From assembly GCA_014871385.1 (NCBI GenBank), contig CM026433.1, forward strand, positions 16,395,276-16,459,275: DNA of 64,000 bases. Direction: 5' to 3'. Under the pieces are notes generated by a model. The model was not told the DNA's origin. It did no database searches and saw only the letters and a list, made by a program, of their open reading frames with translations. The position numbers and the translations under genes are program-made. Below, piece after piece: positions 47,201 to 60,100 of the stretch. The stretch's first letter is position 1, and every line of letters starts with the position of its first letter. This DNA comes from Ceratodon purpureus (Eukaryota; Streptophyta; Bryopsida; Pseudoditrichales; Ditrichaceae).

Positions 47201-50200
47201 TTTGTACATTGAATAAGAATATGGTTTTTTGAGTCGATATGTTGTATAATATTTATTGAACTAATAATAAATTTTGTTGCAGATTCATGATTTCATGATT
47301 TGAAATATAACCATAGTATATTCCTAAACCTAGCTACCCATTAGAACTTTGTGGAATAAATGTTGCGCAAAAAAAACCTTTGTGGAACAATTGTATACGG
47401 ATTTGAAAAAGTGAAATGTTTGCATTCAAGTTTCATCCATTCACAAGCTTTTCTACGAGTTTTAAATCCAAGCCGTTGAAAACTTCATTTTGAGCAATGT
47501 AAAAGTGATGTAGATTTTATGTTTGATATTTAAATATGATTAGCAAATCACCAATGTTATAATTAAATGTCACGGTAATGAATTTTACAAAACTAAAATC
47601 ATGTATAAAAACATTAAAATATTTTATTTATATCTACACATGTTTTTATAGACAAAAAAATCAAAACATGGCCCTGGGACACAAAAAATAATTCAAACGT
47701 GGAATATAGATCAGACTTATTTTTTATAATTCAAAAGATGAATGCATATTAAAATTTACATTTTGCCAAACTATTCATATAGAAATATATAATATTTTCA
47801 TGGTACGTGGACATATATTTGAATTTACCATATTACTAACAGGTTCAAATATGTACTAAAAATGAAATTTAAAGACTTATAAGATTTTAAAAAATCATGA
47901 AATCTTCACTTACAACATGCATTATATAAACGTATAAAAATATTTTTAAAAAAAAGATTGTATAGAAAAATACATATAAAATAATTGATGAATTTTAAAT
48001 GATTTTTTAGTAATCTTTCAAACAGTAATAAATGTTGCATGTTTTTTAAAGAACACACAAATTACGTTTCATGTAGAATTGGCATCTAAACGATTAAAAA
48101 ATAAACATATTACAAAAATATGATTTTAAAAAATAAACTGTTCATTAAACATATGGTTACACTTGAAATAAAATTCAATGAAAAAAATCAATATGTGATT
48201 TAATCTTTTTTAATTTAAACCAAAATTATTATTTATATTATTTTAAAGGGAAAATTTTGATTTTTTTATCAAAAAACTCTAATTTGCAAACTTTTAAAAT
48301 ATGTTATTTGCCACATATTACAACAATGAATAATTTCTTTATATCTTAGCTATTAATTAATCAAAATCCACTGAAACCTCTTTTATTATAGAACATCTAT
48401 ACATTTATGTTTTTATACCGCATTCGTGTCTCTATATTATCCATAAGCTGCACCTGGTATTCGCAGTGTACGTACGACCTATGGAGGTGAAGAAAATTTT
48501 ATTGCCAATAGCTGAGCATGGAAATGCTCGCCCTTATTACCAACATTCTCACATTCTGAGCTCATTCTTAACGTCGAGGAGCTACTATCTTCAAATTAAA
48601 TAAAAAAATTAAGATATTTAATAATTGAAATAGTATTAAATTAAAAACACTTATAAACTCTAACTATTTTTTATGCAAAATTGTCTTAATGTAGTGAACA
48701 TATAAGGATTATCTTGATGATTAAATTTATAGTGACTCATAGAATTGGTTATGGATTGTCAATTTCTTTCTAAAATCTATGGTTTTCATTTGTTAAATGC
48801 ATTAGTACTTTCAAAGTTTGCATGTCAAAAATTTATTGTTTTGATTTTTAATTTATAGCATAAAATCACCAAAAATTACCTCAATGACCGAAATTGATTT
48901 TTTTCTATTTATGTTTTTGGTTAATAGTTATTTGTATTTTTAAGTTTTTATTTTTACCTTCACCGTAGTGTAGGAAACCTACTACGGTGCTACTATAGTA
49001 GTTTTAAAAATACATTCTAAAACCAAAATCTAATTGGAATATCATCCATTATTAAGTATTTCTCTCATTACAATCTTCTTCCTTATTTTTATCTCTCTTT
49101 CAAGTTAGTGTTGTGTGACTTAATAAAATACACCAAATGATTGATTACAATATAATAAATACCAGGATCCCATTCTTCCGTTGTTCAAAAACACAACAAT
49201 GATAATTTACTCATATGCAAACAAACTTTAACTTACATTAGGGTCACACCAAGAACTTCAGTAAGTCCAACCACCAAAAACATCAACCTTGATTAATCCC
49301 TGGGAACTGTGAATGGTATTATCAAGTAGTTAAAGCTAAGTGCAAATGCAAGGATTGAAAGTAAGGTTTGGAAAGTTTGAGAGGTCATCCAACTATTATC
49401 TTCTTTTTCTAAGATTGTTTGCTACTTTATGTATGATACTTATGTGATACTTATGTGATACTTGGATGATACTAATGTGATAGGTAGGTAAGATTTAAGT
49501 TTTGAACTAGAAAAAATCCAAAACCTCCAAATTCAAATCGGTAATTCGGCACTTTCATTTGGCTAACTTACAACTATCTGACCAATCTCCCGATCATTGG
49601 TTGAAAGGAGGGAGTAATGTAGAGAAACCAAAAGTTGTAAATGCCCTCATAGCGTACATTAGAGTTTCTCAGAAATAGAGAAGTTGTAGATTGAAAACAG
49701 AGAATTTTTGCATGGTTTTGGTGGACTAGCCAGGTTTTGCTAGACTACTCAGGTTTTGCCTAATTATGTTAAGATCTGGTTTTTTTTAGTAGTCTTATGT
49801 CTAGTTTTCTGTGATATTAGATAACGGTTTTAAAACACCATCACGTTTGGTTTAGGAAGTGTCTAATTCAAGAAGGTGGTTTGACAAACTTCCGACTTTC
49901 AGAACTTCTAGGCAACTATTTACAGGAAATAAAAATACGAAACAAGCTACATTCTTCATCATTTCTTCTTTTCCATCTGAAAAATGATTTAGAGAATTTC
50001 TATCTCCCTCCTTTTCAATCAAATCACCTTATTTTTATGGTTTTTCGTCTACCTTAGCTTTGCAAGGATATTGGTCTACCTTAGCTTTGCAACCAACAAG
50101 ATGCACTGGAAGGAAACCCGATGTTTCTAACTAATGGAAAATCGGGCTTTGGCTTGTCTGTTGTGTCCTCCCTGACTAACAAGCACCACTTTTACTGCTT

Positions 50201-50560
50201 TTAAGATAAAGACACCTAAAACCACCAACTTAAGGATTTTGGGCCTTTTTTTTTTTGGTTATATTTGGGGTGTAATTTTCATGTGTAGAAAAATATGTTT
50301 CTCATAGAATGCAAATTTTTTCAATTTTTTTTCCCAATACACAAATAGGTACTAATTTTCAAAGGCAAGAGTACTTGAATACCCAAAACTGATCTGTAGA
50401 CTTTTTCCATTTTTAGACGACAACATTTTGGAGTGCATCACAAAGAGTGCACCTAGCCCTGCCAAGTGACAGATTCATGATCTTAACAAACATTGGTCAA
50501 GTAATGGAAGGAAATGAAGAGGGACATTCATGTAGGGTCCTATCAAAAATGCAGTTTAGA
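44205..50560. other. AT-rich gene-poor stretch
   Basis: From about 44430 the sequence becomes strongly AT-rich with frequent A and T runs and no convincing exon. It contains the foldback element at 44645-44767 and a short telomere-type motif CCCTAAACCCTAAACC (about 45537-45552). Near 46630 there is a diverged half-arm of the foldback element (TGTGTAGTTGTTAACCTTTCC), and at 48961-49001 a hairpin plus palindrome. A 31-bp tandem duplication (TCTACCTTAGCTTTGCAA) lies at about 50047-50092. Confidence 0.6.
44645..44767. mobile_element. Foldback MITE with TA flanks
   Basis: Two 49-nt arms, 44647-44695 and 44717-44765, are inverted copies with only two mismatches around a 21-nt loop. The arms begin AGTGGAAAGGGTGTACAACT. 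The ends read cacTAGTGG and CCACTAcag, consistent with TA target duplication as in Tc1/mariner-derived MITEs. It would also fold as a long RNA hairpin if transcribed. Confidence 0.7.
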
Positions 50561-50599
50561 TATGTAATGTAACTACTCTTTTGAGGAAAAAAATCAGGA

Positions 50600-50745
50600 A
50601 CATAAATAAATTAAGTTTCATAAATATATCATATATTCCTCATAAAAATATTTGAGCGATATTAGGCATTTCAAACCCATCGAGCCGAGCGAGAAGGGTT
50701 TGAATAAGGGCAACGGGTCCGGTAGGATCCGTTGCCCGTTAAATT
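50600..50745 (+). mobile_element. Second copy of the AT-rich element with the two-hairpin block
   Basis: This is related to 20620-20840. Hairpin 1 is CAAACCC (50672-50678) with GGGTTTG (50696-50702). Hairpin 2 is GGGCAACGGGTCC (50708-50720) with GGATCCGTTGCCC (50725-50737), loop GGTA. Flanks are clearly less conserved than the 70-nt core. Confidence 0.6.
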
Positions 50746-50812
50746 TTTAGGGTACACTCCAAACATCGATTGTGGAGTAGGTAGGGTTGATTTCATTAAA
50801 TTTTGGGTTTTT

Positions 50813-51556
50813 AAGGGGGGGGAAGCACAATAAAGTGAACCACAAAAGTGCTTAGCTCATTGCCAATTTCAGCCTGTTGTGTAAACACACTAGAAAGTGG
50901 CATCTAAAACTTCTTGATGGGAAATTAAGTTTGGGATACGGAAAGTAGACTTGATGTACTACAACTTCCGAAATTTGCGTTCGTAGTTGTTGAGTTGAGA
51001 CACCTCTATGAACACCACAAAGTTGAACAAAGTGAATGCAATCATTTGGAAAAGTGACCGTATTACATTGTAGTTTTGACAGTAATCACTTTTGACTTTG
51101 TGGGGCCCTTCATTTGTACATTGCGCTTGTAGAAATGATCCAGGTGGCCGTGTTTGCAATCCTAGATTGGCAAAAAGTATCCCCGGGACGTTTTTAAAAC
51201 ATTGTTTTCGGTGAAACTTTTTGTGAGGTTTTTTTCACCGAACATTGTTTTTTAAATTGGAAAAAACATCCTCTAAAGACAATAGAGGGCCCCAAATGAA
51301 GAAATCAAGACTTTGGAAAAGTTCATTTTCATGATTTAGAACTAGGGGTCAAATTAAGTTTCAATTGAAGATGTTTTTTTCATGGAGATGTGTGTAAGAT
51401 ACCTTATAACACCTTTAAAAAGTGACTAAAATGCTCAAAAACTACACCAAAATGCTCAAAATCACCTTTGAGCTATAAAAAACAGCACACTTCATATTCA
51501 CTTCCTAGTGATCACATATTGCACTTGGTGGTCCACTTTATTGTGCTTCCCCCCTA
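50813..51556. mobile_element. Non-autonomous TIR element, copy A
   Basis: The ends are inverted copies: GGGGGAAGCACAATAAAGTG at the left (after a G8 run from 50815) and CACTTTATTGTGCTTCCCCC at the right (about 51529-51550). The element is about 740 bp with no transposase frame. G-rich termini recall PIF/Harbinger-type elements, but the target duplication is not clear (TAA on one side, TAG on the other). A second copy lies inverted at 53240-53995. Confidence 0.6.
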
Positions 51557-53239
51557 GCCCCTATATGCGTCAAGATAATGCTTAAAGAATACAAATTTCA
51601 AAATTATCAAAATAAAAAAAATAGAATGCAAAAAATCATTAATACAAATTTATTTCTAAAAAACTAGTCACTTCATCCAGTTAATCAAATTAGTTTTTGA
51701 TTATTAGAAAATAATGAATATAATAGTTAAATTTTTACTTTTTTTTTTTACCAAGTTCATTAATTAAATTTGCAAGATACCTAGGTATGGGAGCAGAATT
51801 TCCTTCATAATTCACCGAAGGGGGCAGTCATAAAGCTCACATTGAACAGGCTTGTGCACATACCATGTGTCTAACACCTCGTAGAAAAGATGCAGGATCC
51901 TGAAACTTAGCATTTGGAGGGCTTTCATTGAATAAATTGGCAGCAATATCATTTTGTGAAAATGCTTCGTCCCAAACTCCATTCCTCTGCAAACATCATA
52001 TGTCTTCATCCAATACGTGATGTTTGACCTATGGTTCATCACTCAAATTGTCCATCTCTCATGAGCCATCAAAGACGGCAGACAAATTATATAGTACCAT
52101 GCTTACGAAATATATGTTAGTACCATGCTTACTAAATATATAGTGCCATGCTTACGAAAGCACGTTCGTACCTTATAGGAGATAATATATAAAACAAGTA
52201 CGTACCAAAAATTGCAAAGCACACGGCACTAGAAAAGACAGATTGATTGTACCCACTATGTCGCCTTCTAGCAAGTAGAAACACAATGTTTGCCTTGTAG
52301 CCAGCTGTCACATTGTCCCCAAAAGCCTTCGAAGTCACTCTGAAATACTTGTGTTCCTAAATTTGATTTCATAAATAGTGTTTTTTGAAGAACAAACAAC
52401 ATGATTGGGTAGGGTATGAGTTCGTAAAAAGTAAAAGAGTCCCCAACCGCAAATGGGATTCAACGAAAAGTAAAGTAGAAGTAAGAGGGAGAAGTTCAAT
52501 CAAAAGTGTAATGAATAGTATAATTAGATATAGAAAACTAAATTAGAAGTATAATGGAATTCAGTTACATATAGAGGTCCTACATAGATTTCTATTGTGA
52601 AAGTATATTTTTGCAAATTTTAAGATTAGGTTACTGGAGGATCCACAACAATACTAATCCTCCAAGAGCTCCAAAAGCTATTTGAGATCTAGACTCCAAC
52701 CTCTAGATAATTGAGATTGCTCCAAACTCTATTTGAGATAGCTCAAAGCCCTATTTGAGATTGCTCCAGACACCCACACTGAGATCATCACTTGCAATTG
52801 AGGTTCCATTGTCAATTTCTAAATAAGACATTCCTTCCAGTAGAAGTCCATGCAGATGGAATAAACATAAGCATGAACGTTAGTATAAATGAAACGAAAT
52901 TGTTTTGAATGGATATGGATTATACAATATGAACTTTGGATTAAACCTAGGTCGTACATATTTTCTAGGTATGTTAATCTCAATATCAAATACAGTAAAC
53001 ATTTCAATTGCATACACGTAGTATGAAAGATGAATGAAAGGTGTGTATAAAGCAGTATAAAGGTGTATAAATGATGTATAAATGATGTATAGAATGTAGA
53101 AAAATGTATAGAAGTTGGATAAAAGGAGTGTAAAATAGACCCTAATCTTACCATACTATTCATTGAATTCTCATACGGTGTTGATTGATTTGCTCGAGAA
53201 ACGCGTGAAGCAAAAACCAACAAATACAATCCATTAATC
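51557..53239. other. Spacer between the two TIR elements
   Basis: AT-rich DNA with no recognised gene. It includes a short tandem motif (ATATGTTAGTACCATGCTTA type, about 52090-52150) and repeated GAGATTGCTCCA words (about 52700-52765). Confidence 0.45.
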
Positions 53240-53995
53240 GTCTGGAGAAGAGCATAATAAACTGGACCACAAAGTACAAAGTGTGATCACTAAGAAGTGA
53301 GTACGAACTGTGATGTTTTTAAAAGCGCAAAGCTGAGTCTGAGCATGTTGGTGTAGTTTGGGAGCATTGTAGTCACTTGTTAGGGTGTCATAAGGTATCT
53401 TACATGCATCTTCAAAAAAATAACTTTCCTCGATTGAAACAAAATTTGACCACTAGTTCTAAATCACAAAAATGAAAATTTCCAAAGTTGTACTTGCTGT
53501 AGTTGGTGCCCTCTACTGTATGTAGAGGATGTTTATTTTCAATTTAAAAACCAAAGTTGGGTGAAAAAAAACGCTAAAAAGGTACCGCAAAAGTGACCCT
53601 CTTAAGAAACATCCTTGGGGTACTTCCGAAACCCTAAACCAATTAATGAGTATATGAATTGACCATTTTAGAATGCCTCTTAAACATATAGAGGGCACCA
53701 CGTAATTAAAAGTGATTCTTTGATAGTTTTTGATTCTGTTATGTCACTGTTTCAAATGACTACAGTAACTGCCCTGGATGTAAAGCCTTCATACAATAAC
53801 TTGAAAGCGTCTACTTTGCACAAAACTTTTTCGAGTAGTATGAAAATAAGTTGAGGATCCATACTAGCCAATAAAATTGAATCAATTACATTTGTCCATC
53901 ACTTTTGTACAATTTTTGCAAAAGGGCTGAAAAGTCTAGCAAAGAGCGAAGCACGTTTTGGGTCCACTCCAAATGTTGTGCTTCTCCCCTTCACT
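53240..53995. mobile_element. Non-autonomous TIR element, copy B (inverted)
   Basis: The reverse complement aligns with 50813-51556 along its length: the left edge (AGCATAATAAACTGGACCAC) pairs with the right end of copy A. The interior shares TTTTGGAAAGT/CCAAAG and GTGATCACTA words, and the right edge (TTGTGCTTCTCCCC, about 53977-53990) pairs with the left end of copy A. It is more diverged and lacks the long G run on its left. Confidence 0.55.
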
Positions 53996-54119
53996 GTTAG
54001 TGCTATATGATGTAAAGCTGACCCCCTTAGTGTCGTCATAACATGAGCTAGAGCCACCACATGCATTCCATGAAGGAAACTAATTGAAGCCGACTTCAAA
54101 GTGCCCATGCCGAGAAAAC

Positions 54120-54395
54120 ATAATGAAATGAAAAAAATTTAGTAGCTAGAGCTACTGTATGTAAATGTTAGCATACGGGTGGAAAGCCTCTTATTACTTC
54201 TCGCACGGTGGGCTGTTGGTTGGCACAACTCATTTCCTGCCTGCGATCGCTCACTCAGCAGTACCAAGCCACTTCATCCCCCACATCTGCTCAAACGAGT
54301 CCATCAGGGTTCGAACCCGGACCAGTTATATGAGACAAACGCTCACCACCAACCAACAATGAGCTCGTGGCTTGGTGTCCAAACGCCCTCCGCAA
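54120..54395 (-). mobile_element. tRNA-derived SINE, copy 1
   Basis: Read on the minus strand it starts CAAGCCACGAGCTCATTG, has a box A-like GAGCTCATTGTTGGTTGG and a box B GGTTCGAACCC at 54307-54318, and ends in the hairpin GTAGCTCTAGCTAC followed by a T-rich tail. Box B alone is palindromic, so orientation rests on alignment with copy 2. It is nearly identical to copy 3. Confidence 0.6.
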
Positions 54396-55093
54396 ACTAA
54401 CCTATACGTCCGTTTCACTGGTGTCGTGACAGTTGGCTTCCAGATGCTCATACGAATTTAGTATGAGTAAGTCTAGTATGACAGGACGATCTACGTTGTA
54501 CTTGTCATGCACGCAAGGGATTCCAAGCATATGAAGACTAAGATACGGATGTTAACCTTAATCTTGAAACAAATTATGTCGATGATAATAAATTTCAATG
54601 GCTGCATACCAATGCATCATTCCATCACACGAGGGCGGAAGTCATTTCAAAGCGCATTGCATAATATGGCAAACTGCTCTATAATGGCTCAATTTTCAGC
54701 GTGGGTTTAGTAGAGCGAAATTAACACTGCAAATAATTTTCGTACATGGGGAAACTAAGTGAAAAGTTGGAGCAAGTGGAATCATAATTTCTGTATTCTT
54801 CTACAATTAGTTATGAATTTTTGAAGCTGGATTCATAGGTGTTCCTAAAATGGTGCCCTAAAATGACACCCTATAATGTTTGCCGTCAATACATGGTACT
54901 GTTGGGTGGGGAAACTATTATGTATCTCCGAGCGAAGATTCCTAGAGCTCCATTATCGGCACTGCTCCATTTTAGAGCATTCTACCATAGTTCTTCATTT
55001 TATAATTGTAGCCATGGTCTTTTCATGGTAGTCATGGTAGTGGTTCACGGGTTGAGCGGACCTAATTAATGGAACTAGTGGAAGTGGTCATAC

Positions 55094-55797
55094 AAAGGTT
55101 CCGCCAAATATAAATATGATACTAGGTTGATGATGTAAATGTTGACCGTATTTTACAAGTTAGTAGTGATATTGTTGATGGATTTAGATAATCAAGACAT
55201 GGTTAGGTCAAGGGCTCGAACGTTCATCACGGTTTGAGAAAGTTAGCACCGTGGAAACACTATATGAACGAAAAAATACGTGTCTCTGTCGCCAAGCCAT
55301 GAGCTCAAAATCTGTTGGTTGGGACGAGCGCGTTACATACAATCGGTCCGGGTTCGAAACCCAGTGGACTCGTTATGAGCGATTCTGTGGTACATCATGG
55401 CTTGGCACTGCTGGGGAGAAATTCACAGGCAGGAAATGTTGTACCAACCAACAGGGCCCACCCGACGCACCTGAACTAAGCATGCAGATGCAGTGACAAG
55501 ATAAACGGTGGCTCTCGCCGCCACAACAATAAAAGATGTAGTTCTCACTACATCTTTTGTGTAAATTGTATGTATGCGTGTGATGGTTCCGCCAATTAGA
55601 AATATGATACTAGGTTGATGATGTAAATGTTGACCGTGTTTTACAAGTGAGTAGTGATAGTGTTGATGGATTTAGATAATCAAGACATGGTTAGGTCAAG
55701 GATTCGAACGTTCATCACGGTTTTAGAAAGTTAGCACTGTGGAAACATATTGGAGAAAAAATACGTGTTTCTGTCGCCAAGCCATGAGCTCAAGTCG
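55094..55797. repeat. Tandem duplication flanking a SINE
   Basis: About 200 bp at 55094-55312 recur at 55584-55797 (offset about 490 bp), with shared words GATACTAGGTTGATGATG, ATCAAGACATGGTTAGGTCA and GTCGCCAAGCCATGAGCTCA. The shared part includes the first 15-20 nt of the SINE, which is complete after the first copy and cut off after the second, so the unit duplicated was flank plus SINE start. Confidence 0.65.
55297..55575 (+). mobile_element. tRNA-derived SINE, copy 2
   Basis: It starts GCCAAGCCATGAGCTCA, has box A-like GTTGGTTGGGACGAGCGCG and box B GGTTCGAAACC at 55351-55361, and a body shared in reverse with copies 1 and 3 (GGCTTGGCACTGCTG, CAGGCAGGAAATG, ACCAACCAACAG). It ends in two hairpins (GTGGC-tctcgcc-GCCAC and GATGTAGT-tctc-ACTACATC) and a T run. 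Confidence 0.65.
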
Positions 55798-55814
55798 AAA
55801 CTGGAAAACGGAAT

Positions 55815-56085
55815 GTAAAAAAAAAATTTGAGTAGCTAGAGCTACTGTTTGGAAATGTTAGCATACGGGTGGAAAGCCTCTTATTACTTCTCGCACGGTG
55901 GGCTGTTGGTTGGCACAACTCATTTCCTGCCTGCGATCGCTCACTCAGCAGTACCAAGCCACTTCATCCCCCACATCTGCTCAAACGAGTCCATCAGGGT
56001 TCGAACCCGGACGAGTTATATGAGACAAACGCTCACCACCAACCAATAATGAGCTCGTGGCTTGGTGTCCAAACGCCCGCTGCAA
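55815..56085 (-). mobile_element. tRNA-derived SINE, copy 3
   Basis: A near-identical copy of 54120-54395 in the same orientation, with box B at 55997-56008 and the GTAGCTCTAGCTAC end hairpin plus T tail at its left. High identity to copy 1 points to recent activity or local duplication. Confidence 0.6.
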
Positions 56086-57154
56086 ACTAACTTATACGTC
56101 CGTGTCATTGGTTTTATTTTTTACTAGTTTCTCGTGACGAAAGTGTCTATGTCGAGAAAGGACGGAGGAGATCTGTACGTCGAGACCGTTGTCTAGTGGG
56201 CTTGAGATTAGGGGTAGATCGATCAGACACGTAATGAATGTCGGTCTCAGGAGGAGACCGAAATCCATCTCCCTTGAATGTAGGCCTGACAGAGGGCTGA
56301 CTGTCCAAAGGATACAGGCCTGGAAAAGTATCTGTGTCTAATTGCATAGATTTGTGGATTTAATGTGTGCAATGATGCTGACTTGGGTAGCAAATCCAGC
56401 AAGATATTTGATGCACCACATCATAGTCATGAAGGAATGAAGTACCTGACTAAACTGGCACTCACATTGAGCATGTTCAAGTTTCAAATGCACCATCCAA
56501 ACATTGGTGGGAAAGTGTAATAAGAACTCAATCATCAATTAGTTCAAATCGCAATGGTGATAGTGTGCATAAGTTATCATAACAGTGGACAAAGAAATGA
56601 GAGCCGAGTTCGACGTTAACTCCGTTGGCGGAAAGTATATACGTGTTGATGATGCAAGAATGGAATATGTACACTGCATACTGCCATATCGTAGTGAAAT
56701 GCGAACTCAAGGCACAAGAGATAGTGAATGTAAAAACCTCGGCCTTCGAATGGCATCGATTCTTGGCCGTCATTTGTGTATGGTGGCGAAATGTAGTAGC
56801 GAATCGATCAAAAGATGCCATGCACAACATCACAGTACAAAAGACATGAACGGATTGACAAACCGTTGGCAAACAAAATTAATCATATGGAAGGTGCATG
56901 TGCACAGTAAAAAGAAAGGTCATAAACTGTGATACATATATATATACCCAATCAACGATTATTTCAATGTGCAACAATGACGGATACACATGTAATCAAA
57001 CAAAAGCCAACTAAATGCAAACTCACTTTCACGTAAAACTACAGAAACTAAGAGTAAATGTGTGCGGATGGAATGAAATTTCGTGTACGCTCCAAACCCG
57101 AAAGCAATGCAATGGAACCAATTCAAAAACCATATAGTCCATTAGACACCATAT
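56086..57154. other. Unassigned DNA before the terminal satellite
   Basis: No gene recognised. An 8-bp perfect hairpin (TCGGTCTC-aggag-GAGACCGA) lies near 56241-56261. An open frame at 56585-56932 lacks any recognisable domain. The satellite starts abruptly at 57155. Confidence 0.45.
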
Positions 57155-60100
57155 GCAGGACGGGGGTTTGGGGGAGGTGGCGTGATGAAGTGTGGAGAAG
57201 GGGGGTGGAACGGGTAAACGGATAAACGGGTAAACGGGTAAACGGGTGGAACGGGTAAACGGGTAAACGGGTGGAACGGGTAAATGGGGGAGGAGGGGGG
57301 TTGGGTGGAACGGGTAAACGGGAAAGAGTGGAGAAGGGGGGAGGATGGGGGGTTGAGGGGTTTAGGGTTGATGGAGTGGCACGGGGTTTAGGGTTTAGGG
57401 TTTTTAGGGGGGGGTTGAGGGAGTTTAGGGTTTAGTGTGTAGAGAAGCAGGGTGAATGGAGGGGATGAGGGGAGAATAACAGGGTGGAAGGGTGAAGATG
57501 GTGGAAAGGTAAAGAGGGTGTAGGGGGATAACAGGGTGTAGGGGGATAACAGGGTTTAGGGGGAGAACAGGGTTTAGGGGATAACAGGGTTTTAGGGGGA
57601 TAACAGGGTTAGAGGGTTTTACAGGGTTTAGGTGAATGGGAGAGTACATTGCAGGACGGGGGTGAAGGGGAGGTGGCGTGATGAAGTGTGGAGAAGGGGG
57701 GTGGAACGGGTAAACGGATAAACGGGTAAACGGGTAAACGGGTGGAACGGGTAAACGGGTAAACGGGTGGAACGGGTAAATGGGGGAGGAGGGGGGTTGG
57801 GTGGAACGGGTAAACGGGAAAGAGTGGAGAAGGGGGGAGGATGGGGGGTTGAGGGGTTTAGGGTTGATGGAGTGGCACGGGGTTTAGGGTTTAGGGTTTT
57901 TAGGGGGGGGTTGAGGGAGTTTAGGGTTTAGTGTGTAGAGAAGCAGGGTGAATGGAGGGGATGAGGGGAGAATAACAGGGTGGAAGGGTGAAGATGGTGG
58001 AAAGGTAAAGAGGGTGTAGGGGGATAACAGGGTGTAGGGGGATAACAGGGTTTAGGGGGAGAACAGGGTTTAGGGGATAACAGGGTTTTAGGGGGATAAC
58101 AGGGTTAGAGGGTTTTACAGGGTTTAGGTGAATGGGAGAGTACATTGCAGGACGGGGGTGAAGGGGAGGTGGCGTGATGAAGTGTGGAGAAGGGGGGTGG
58201 AACGGGTAAACGGATAAACGGGTAAACGGGTAAACGGGTGGAACGGGTAAACGGGTAAACGGGTGGAACGGGTAAATGGGGGAGGAGGGGGGTTGGGTGG
58301 AACGGGTAAACGGGAAAGAGTGGAGAAGGGGGGAGGATGGGGGGTTGAGGGGTTTAGGGTTGATGGAGTGGCACGGGGTTTAGGGTTTAGGGTTTTTAGG
58401 GGGGGGTTGAGGGAGTTTAGGGTTTAGTGTGTAGAGAAGCAGGGTGAATGGAGGGGATGAGGGGAGAATAACAGGGTGGAAGGGTGAAGATGGTGGAAAG
58501 GTAAAGAGGGTGTAGGGGGATAACAGGGTGTAGGGGGATAACAGGGTTTAGGGGGGAGAACAGGGTTTAGGGGATAACAGGGTTTTAGGGGGATAACAGG
58601 GTTAGAGGGTTTTACAGGGTTTAGGTGAATGGGAGAGTACATTGCAGGACGGGGGTGAAGGGGAGGTGGCGTGATGAAGTGTGGAGAAGGGGGGTGGAAC
58701 GGGTAAACGGATAAACGGGTAAACGGGTAAACGGGTGGAACGGGTAAACGGGTAAACGGGTGGAACGGGTAAATGGGGGAGGAGGGGGGTTGGGTGGAAC
58801 GGGTAAACGGGAAAGAGTGGAGAAGGGGGGAGGATGGGGGGTTGAGGGGTTTAGGGTTGATGGAGTGGCACGGGGTTTAGGGTTTAGGGTTTTTAGGGGG
58901 GGGTTGAGGGAGTTTAGGGTTTAGTGTGTAGAGAAGCAGGGTGAATGGAGGGGATGAGGGGAGAATAACAGGGTGGAAGGGTGAAGATGGTGGAAAGGTA
59001 AAGAGGGTGTAGGGGGATAACAGGGTGTAGGGGGATAACAGGGTTTAGGGGGAGAACAGGGTTTAGGGGATAACAGGGTTTTAGGGGGATAACAGGGTTA
59101 GAGGGTTTTACAGGGTTTAGGTGAATGGGAGAGTACATTGCAGGACGGGGGTGAAGGGGAGGTGGCGTGATGAAGTGTGGAGAAGGGGGGTGGAACGGGT
59201 AAACGGATAAACGGGTAAACGGGTAAACGGGTGGAACGGGTAAACGGGTAAACGGGTGGAACGGGTAAATGGGGGAGGAGGGGGGTTGGGTGGAACGGGT
59301 AAACGGGAAAGAGTGGAGAAGGGGGGAGGATGGGGGGTTGAGGGGTTTAGGGTTGATGGAGTGGCACGGGGTTTAGGGTTTAGGGTTTTTAGGGGGGGGT
59401 TGAGGGAGTTTAGGGTTTAGTGTGTAGAGAAGCAGGGTGAATGGAGGGGATGAGGGGAGAATAACAGGGTGGAAGGGTGAAGATGGTGGAAAGGTAAAGA
59501 GGGTGTAGGGGGATAACAGGGTGTAGGGGGATAACAGGGTTTAGGGGGAGAACAGGGTTTAGGGGATAACAGGGTTTTAGGGGGATAACAGGGTTAGAGG
59601 GTTTTACAGGGTTTAGGTGAATGGGAGAGTACATTGCAGGACGGGGGTGAAGGGGAGGTGGCGTGATGAAGTGTGGAGAAGGGGGGTGGAACGGGTAAAC
59701 GGATAAACGGGTAAACGGGTAAACGGGTGGAACGGGTAAACGGGTAAACGGGTGGAACGGGTAAATGGGGGAGGAGGGGGGTTGGGTGGAACGGGTAAAC
59801 GGGAAAGAGTGGAGAAGGGGGGGAGGATGGGGGGTTGAGGGGTTTAGGGTTGATGGAGTGGCACGGGGTTTAGGGTTTAGGGTTTTTAGGGGGGGGTTGA
59901 GGGAGTTTAGGGTTTAGTGTGTAGAGAAGCAGGGTGAATGGAGGGGATGAGGGGAGAATAACAGGGTGGAAGGGTGAAGATGGTGGAAAGGTAAAGAGGG
60001 TGTAGGGGGATAACAGGGTGTAGGGGGATAACAGGGTTTAGGGGGAGAACAGGGTTTAGGGGATAACAGGGTTTTAGGGGGATAACAGGGTTAGAGGGTT

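Noticed and set aside
54307..54318. A tRNA gene suggested by GGGTTCGAACCC
   Set aside because: No cloverleaf forms around it; three related copies with a shared non-tRNA body and T tail show it is a tRNA-derived SINE.
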